Translations under genes and position numbers: made by a program
Assembly (NCBI RefSeq): GCF_047238125.1
Contig: NZ_JBDFMH010000003.1
Span: forward strand, 1 to 39,615
Source: JBDFMH01 sp047238125
GTDB lineage: Bacteria; Pseudomonadota; Alphaproteobacteria; Sphingomonadales; Sphingomonadaceae
Direction: 5' to 3'
Length of the DNA stretch: 39,615 nucleotides
In this document: in pieces, positions 38,522 to 39,615 of the stretch
Layout of the letters: every line of letters starts with the position of its first letter
Numbering within the stretch: position 1 is the stretch's first letter
The notes under the pieces: generated by a model
Told to the model about the DNA's origin: nothing
The model's input: only the letters and a program-made list of their open reading frames with translations
Database searches by the model: none

Positions 38522-39615
38522 TCACGGCTGCAACACCTCAGGCCGGGTGGTTCCCACACTTGCTGTATCGCCCTCACGTGGAGAGAGGACCGGGGATCGG
38601 CGCCCGGTCAGCGCCTGGACGACGACTGCGCTCAGCTGGCGAGCATTGACCGCGAAGAGGACGAAGGCGAGCACGAGATAGCCCCAGGCGAGCCAGGTGA
38701 GCGTCAAGATCGTGCGCGGCTCGTCGTCCCGGAAAATGAAGGCGAGCGTCACCTGCACCAGGAACAGGCCGAACAGCGCCACCGACGACCAGACGGTCAG
38801 CCGGAGCCGCGCGATCAGCCCGATTGCAAACAGCGACTGAGCGGCGGTGAGGAAGAACTCCTCGCCCTGGCGTGCGTCAAGCGGCAGCGGGCTGATCGCG
38901 CCCGCGCCGATGCTGAGCGCCAGCGGCAGCATGCCGACCAGCAGCGTCCATTGATTGATCTTGTCGCTGATCATCGCGATCAGCCCGTCGCCCGATCGGT
39001 TGGCGCGTACGAACAGGATGGCGATGACGATCGCCGGCGCTTCGCTTGCGAGCGGCGCCAGCCACTGGATCAGCAGGAACTCGTTGATGCCGAGCGTGCG
39101 CCCCGCTCCGACCATCGCTTCCGCGAAAGGCTCGGCCGACAGGAGGATAACGCCCGCCGCGACTCCGGCCAACGCCGCCATCGCCGCCCATTGTGCGGCG
39201 GGCGAAAGCACCCGGAGGGCAGCCGCCGGGCCAGGCTCTTCCTCCTCGCCGCTGCCCTCGTCGGGCTTATCCGATTTGCGGACGCGCCAAAGATAAAGCC
39301 CGAAGATCGCCAGCAGGACGGCGAAGTCGGCGAGCGTGATCGTGTCCTTCAGGACGATCACGAAGCTGTAGAGGCTGGCGAGCAGCAGGAAGCCGATTTC
39401 AGTCGCATTGCCGGGTGGAAGATCGATCGAGCGATGGCGGTCCTTCGCCCAATGCAGAAACACCATGAGGGGCCACGCCACACCGACCAGCAGGCGATTG
39501 GCGCCGGTCATGTTGGCAGCGGCATACTGCACGTAAGGCGATGCAGGGCCGCCGCGGCCGGCCATATAGGCGTAGTAGATATCGACGGCATATTCGGGCA
39601 GCACTGTCACCAACG
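38522..39615 (-). CDS. Ca2+/Na+ exchanger, C-terminal part (continues from 1)
   Basis: This is residues 69-432 of the exchanger whose start is at 205. It contains the rest of the alpha-1 repeat (TVLPEYAVDIYYAYMAG), a cytoplasmic acidic loop (KPDEGSGEEEE), and the alpha-2 repeat with NEFLLIQWLAPLASEAPAIV. Several further hydrophobic segments follow. The frame is open to the window edge and joins codon 69 (GCG) across 39615/1. The stop TGA is at 38522-38524. The protein likely exports Ca2+ or a related divalent cation; the substrate is inferred. Confidence 0.88.
   Translation of the reverse strand, partial: LVTVLPEYAVDIYYAYMAGRGGPASPYVQYAAANMTGANRLLVGVAWPLMVFLHWAKDRHRSIDLPPGNATEIGFLLLASLYSFVIVLKDTITLADFAVLLAIFGLYLWRVRKSDKPDEGSGEEEEPGPAAALRVLSPAAQWAAMAALAGVAAGVILLSAEPFAEAMVGAGRTLGINEFLLIQWLAPLASEAPAIVIAILFVRANRSGDGLIAMISDKINQWTLLVGMLPLALSIGAGAISPLPLDARQGEEFFLTAAQSLFAIGLIARLRLTVWSSVALFGLFLVQVTLAFIFRDDEPRTILTLTWLAWGYLVLAFVLFAVNARQLSAVVVQALTGRRSPVLSPREGDTASVGTTRPEVLQP

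Noticed and set aside
1..39615. CRISPR array, tRNA or rRNA genes
   Set aside because: No regularly spaced repeats with unique spacers and no tRNA or rRNA sequence were seen. The only repeat array is the iteron set.

Overview
The window reads as a complete circular plasmid of 39,615 bp from a high-GC alphaproteobacterium, most likely a sphingomonad. A Ca2+/Na+ exchanger gene on the minus strand is cut by the window edges: its first 68 codons and one base run from 205 to 1, and the frame continues without a break at 39615 and ends at 38522. One RPA-type replication gene, one ParA system, one relaxase and no ribosomal or core chromosomal genes fit a plasmid. The host assignment is inferred from gene families and GC content, not from a marker gene.

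Backbone (8,051-21,030): a DUF6118-like protein and a Ti-type TraA relaxase-helicase diverge from a TraC/TraD-like pair, a CPA1 Na+/H+ antiporter, a VbhA-antitoxin-like protein and a TraG/VirD4 coupling protein. A Ti/RSF1010-like nick site lies between the two arms. No mating-pore (trb/virB) genes are present, so the plasmid looks mobilisable and not self-transmissible. The replication and partition operon parA-RHH-repA runs on the minus strand. An iteron array, a perfect DnaA box and structured non-coding DNA lie downstream of repA. Next come a SprT-like protein, a DUF4160/DUF2442 pair, an HNH protein and a serine resolvase. A 3.07-kb TniA/TniB/resolvase transposon, with 48-bp inverted repeats and a 5-bp target duplication, sits just upstream of that resolvase gene.

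Cargo 1 (3,909-8,014) is a reactive-sulfur operon: a BigR/SqrR-like ArsR repressor with both sensor cysteines, two YeeE/YedE half-proteins, a TauE-type exporter, an ETHE1-like persulfide dioxygenase, a rhodanese and Lgt. Before it lie dedA, an orphan fliE, a GH1 glycosidase and an SDR.

Cargo 2 (24,265-38,440) holds envelope and metal genes: DUF2490, a zinc-ribbon protein with a His/Gly tail, small secreted proteins and lipoproteins, a TolC-like channel, a decayed merR, a Cys-rich four-helix copper protein, a 1-Cys peroxiredoxin, a heavy-metal MerR, a CDF transporter and a DUF411 protein. A second sulfur block follows (persulfide dioxygenase, cysteine-synthase-like enzyme, SCO), then a His-rich repeat peptide, MgtC, a SCO remnant and a PRC-barrel protein. 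The two cargo blocks together suggest a plasmid for coping with sulfide/persulfide and soft-metal stress. Two MerR-type operators tie the copper protein, peroxiredoxin and CDF transporter to one regulator.
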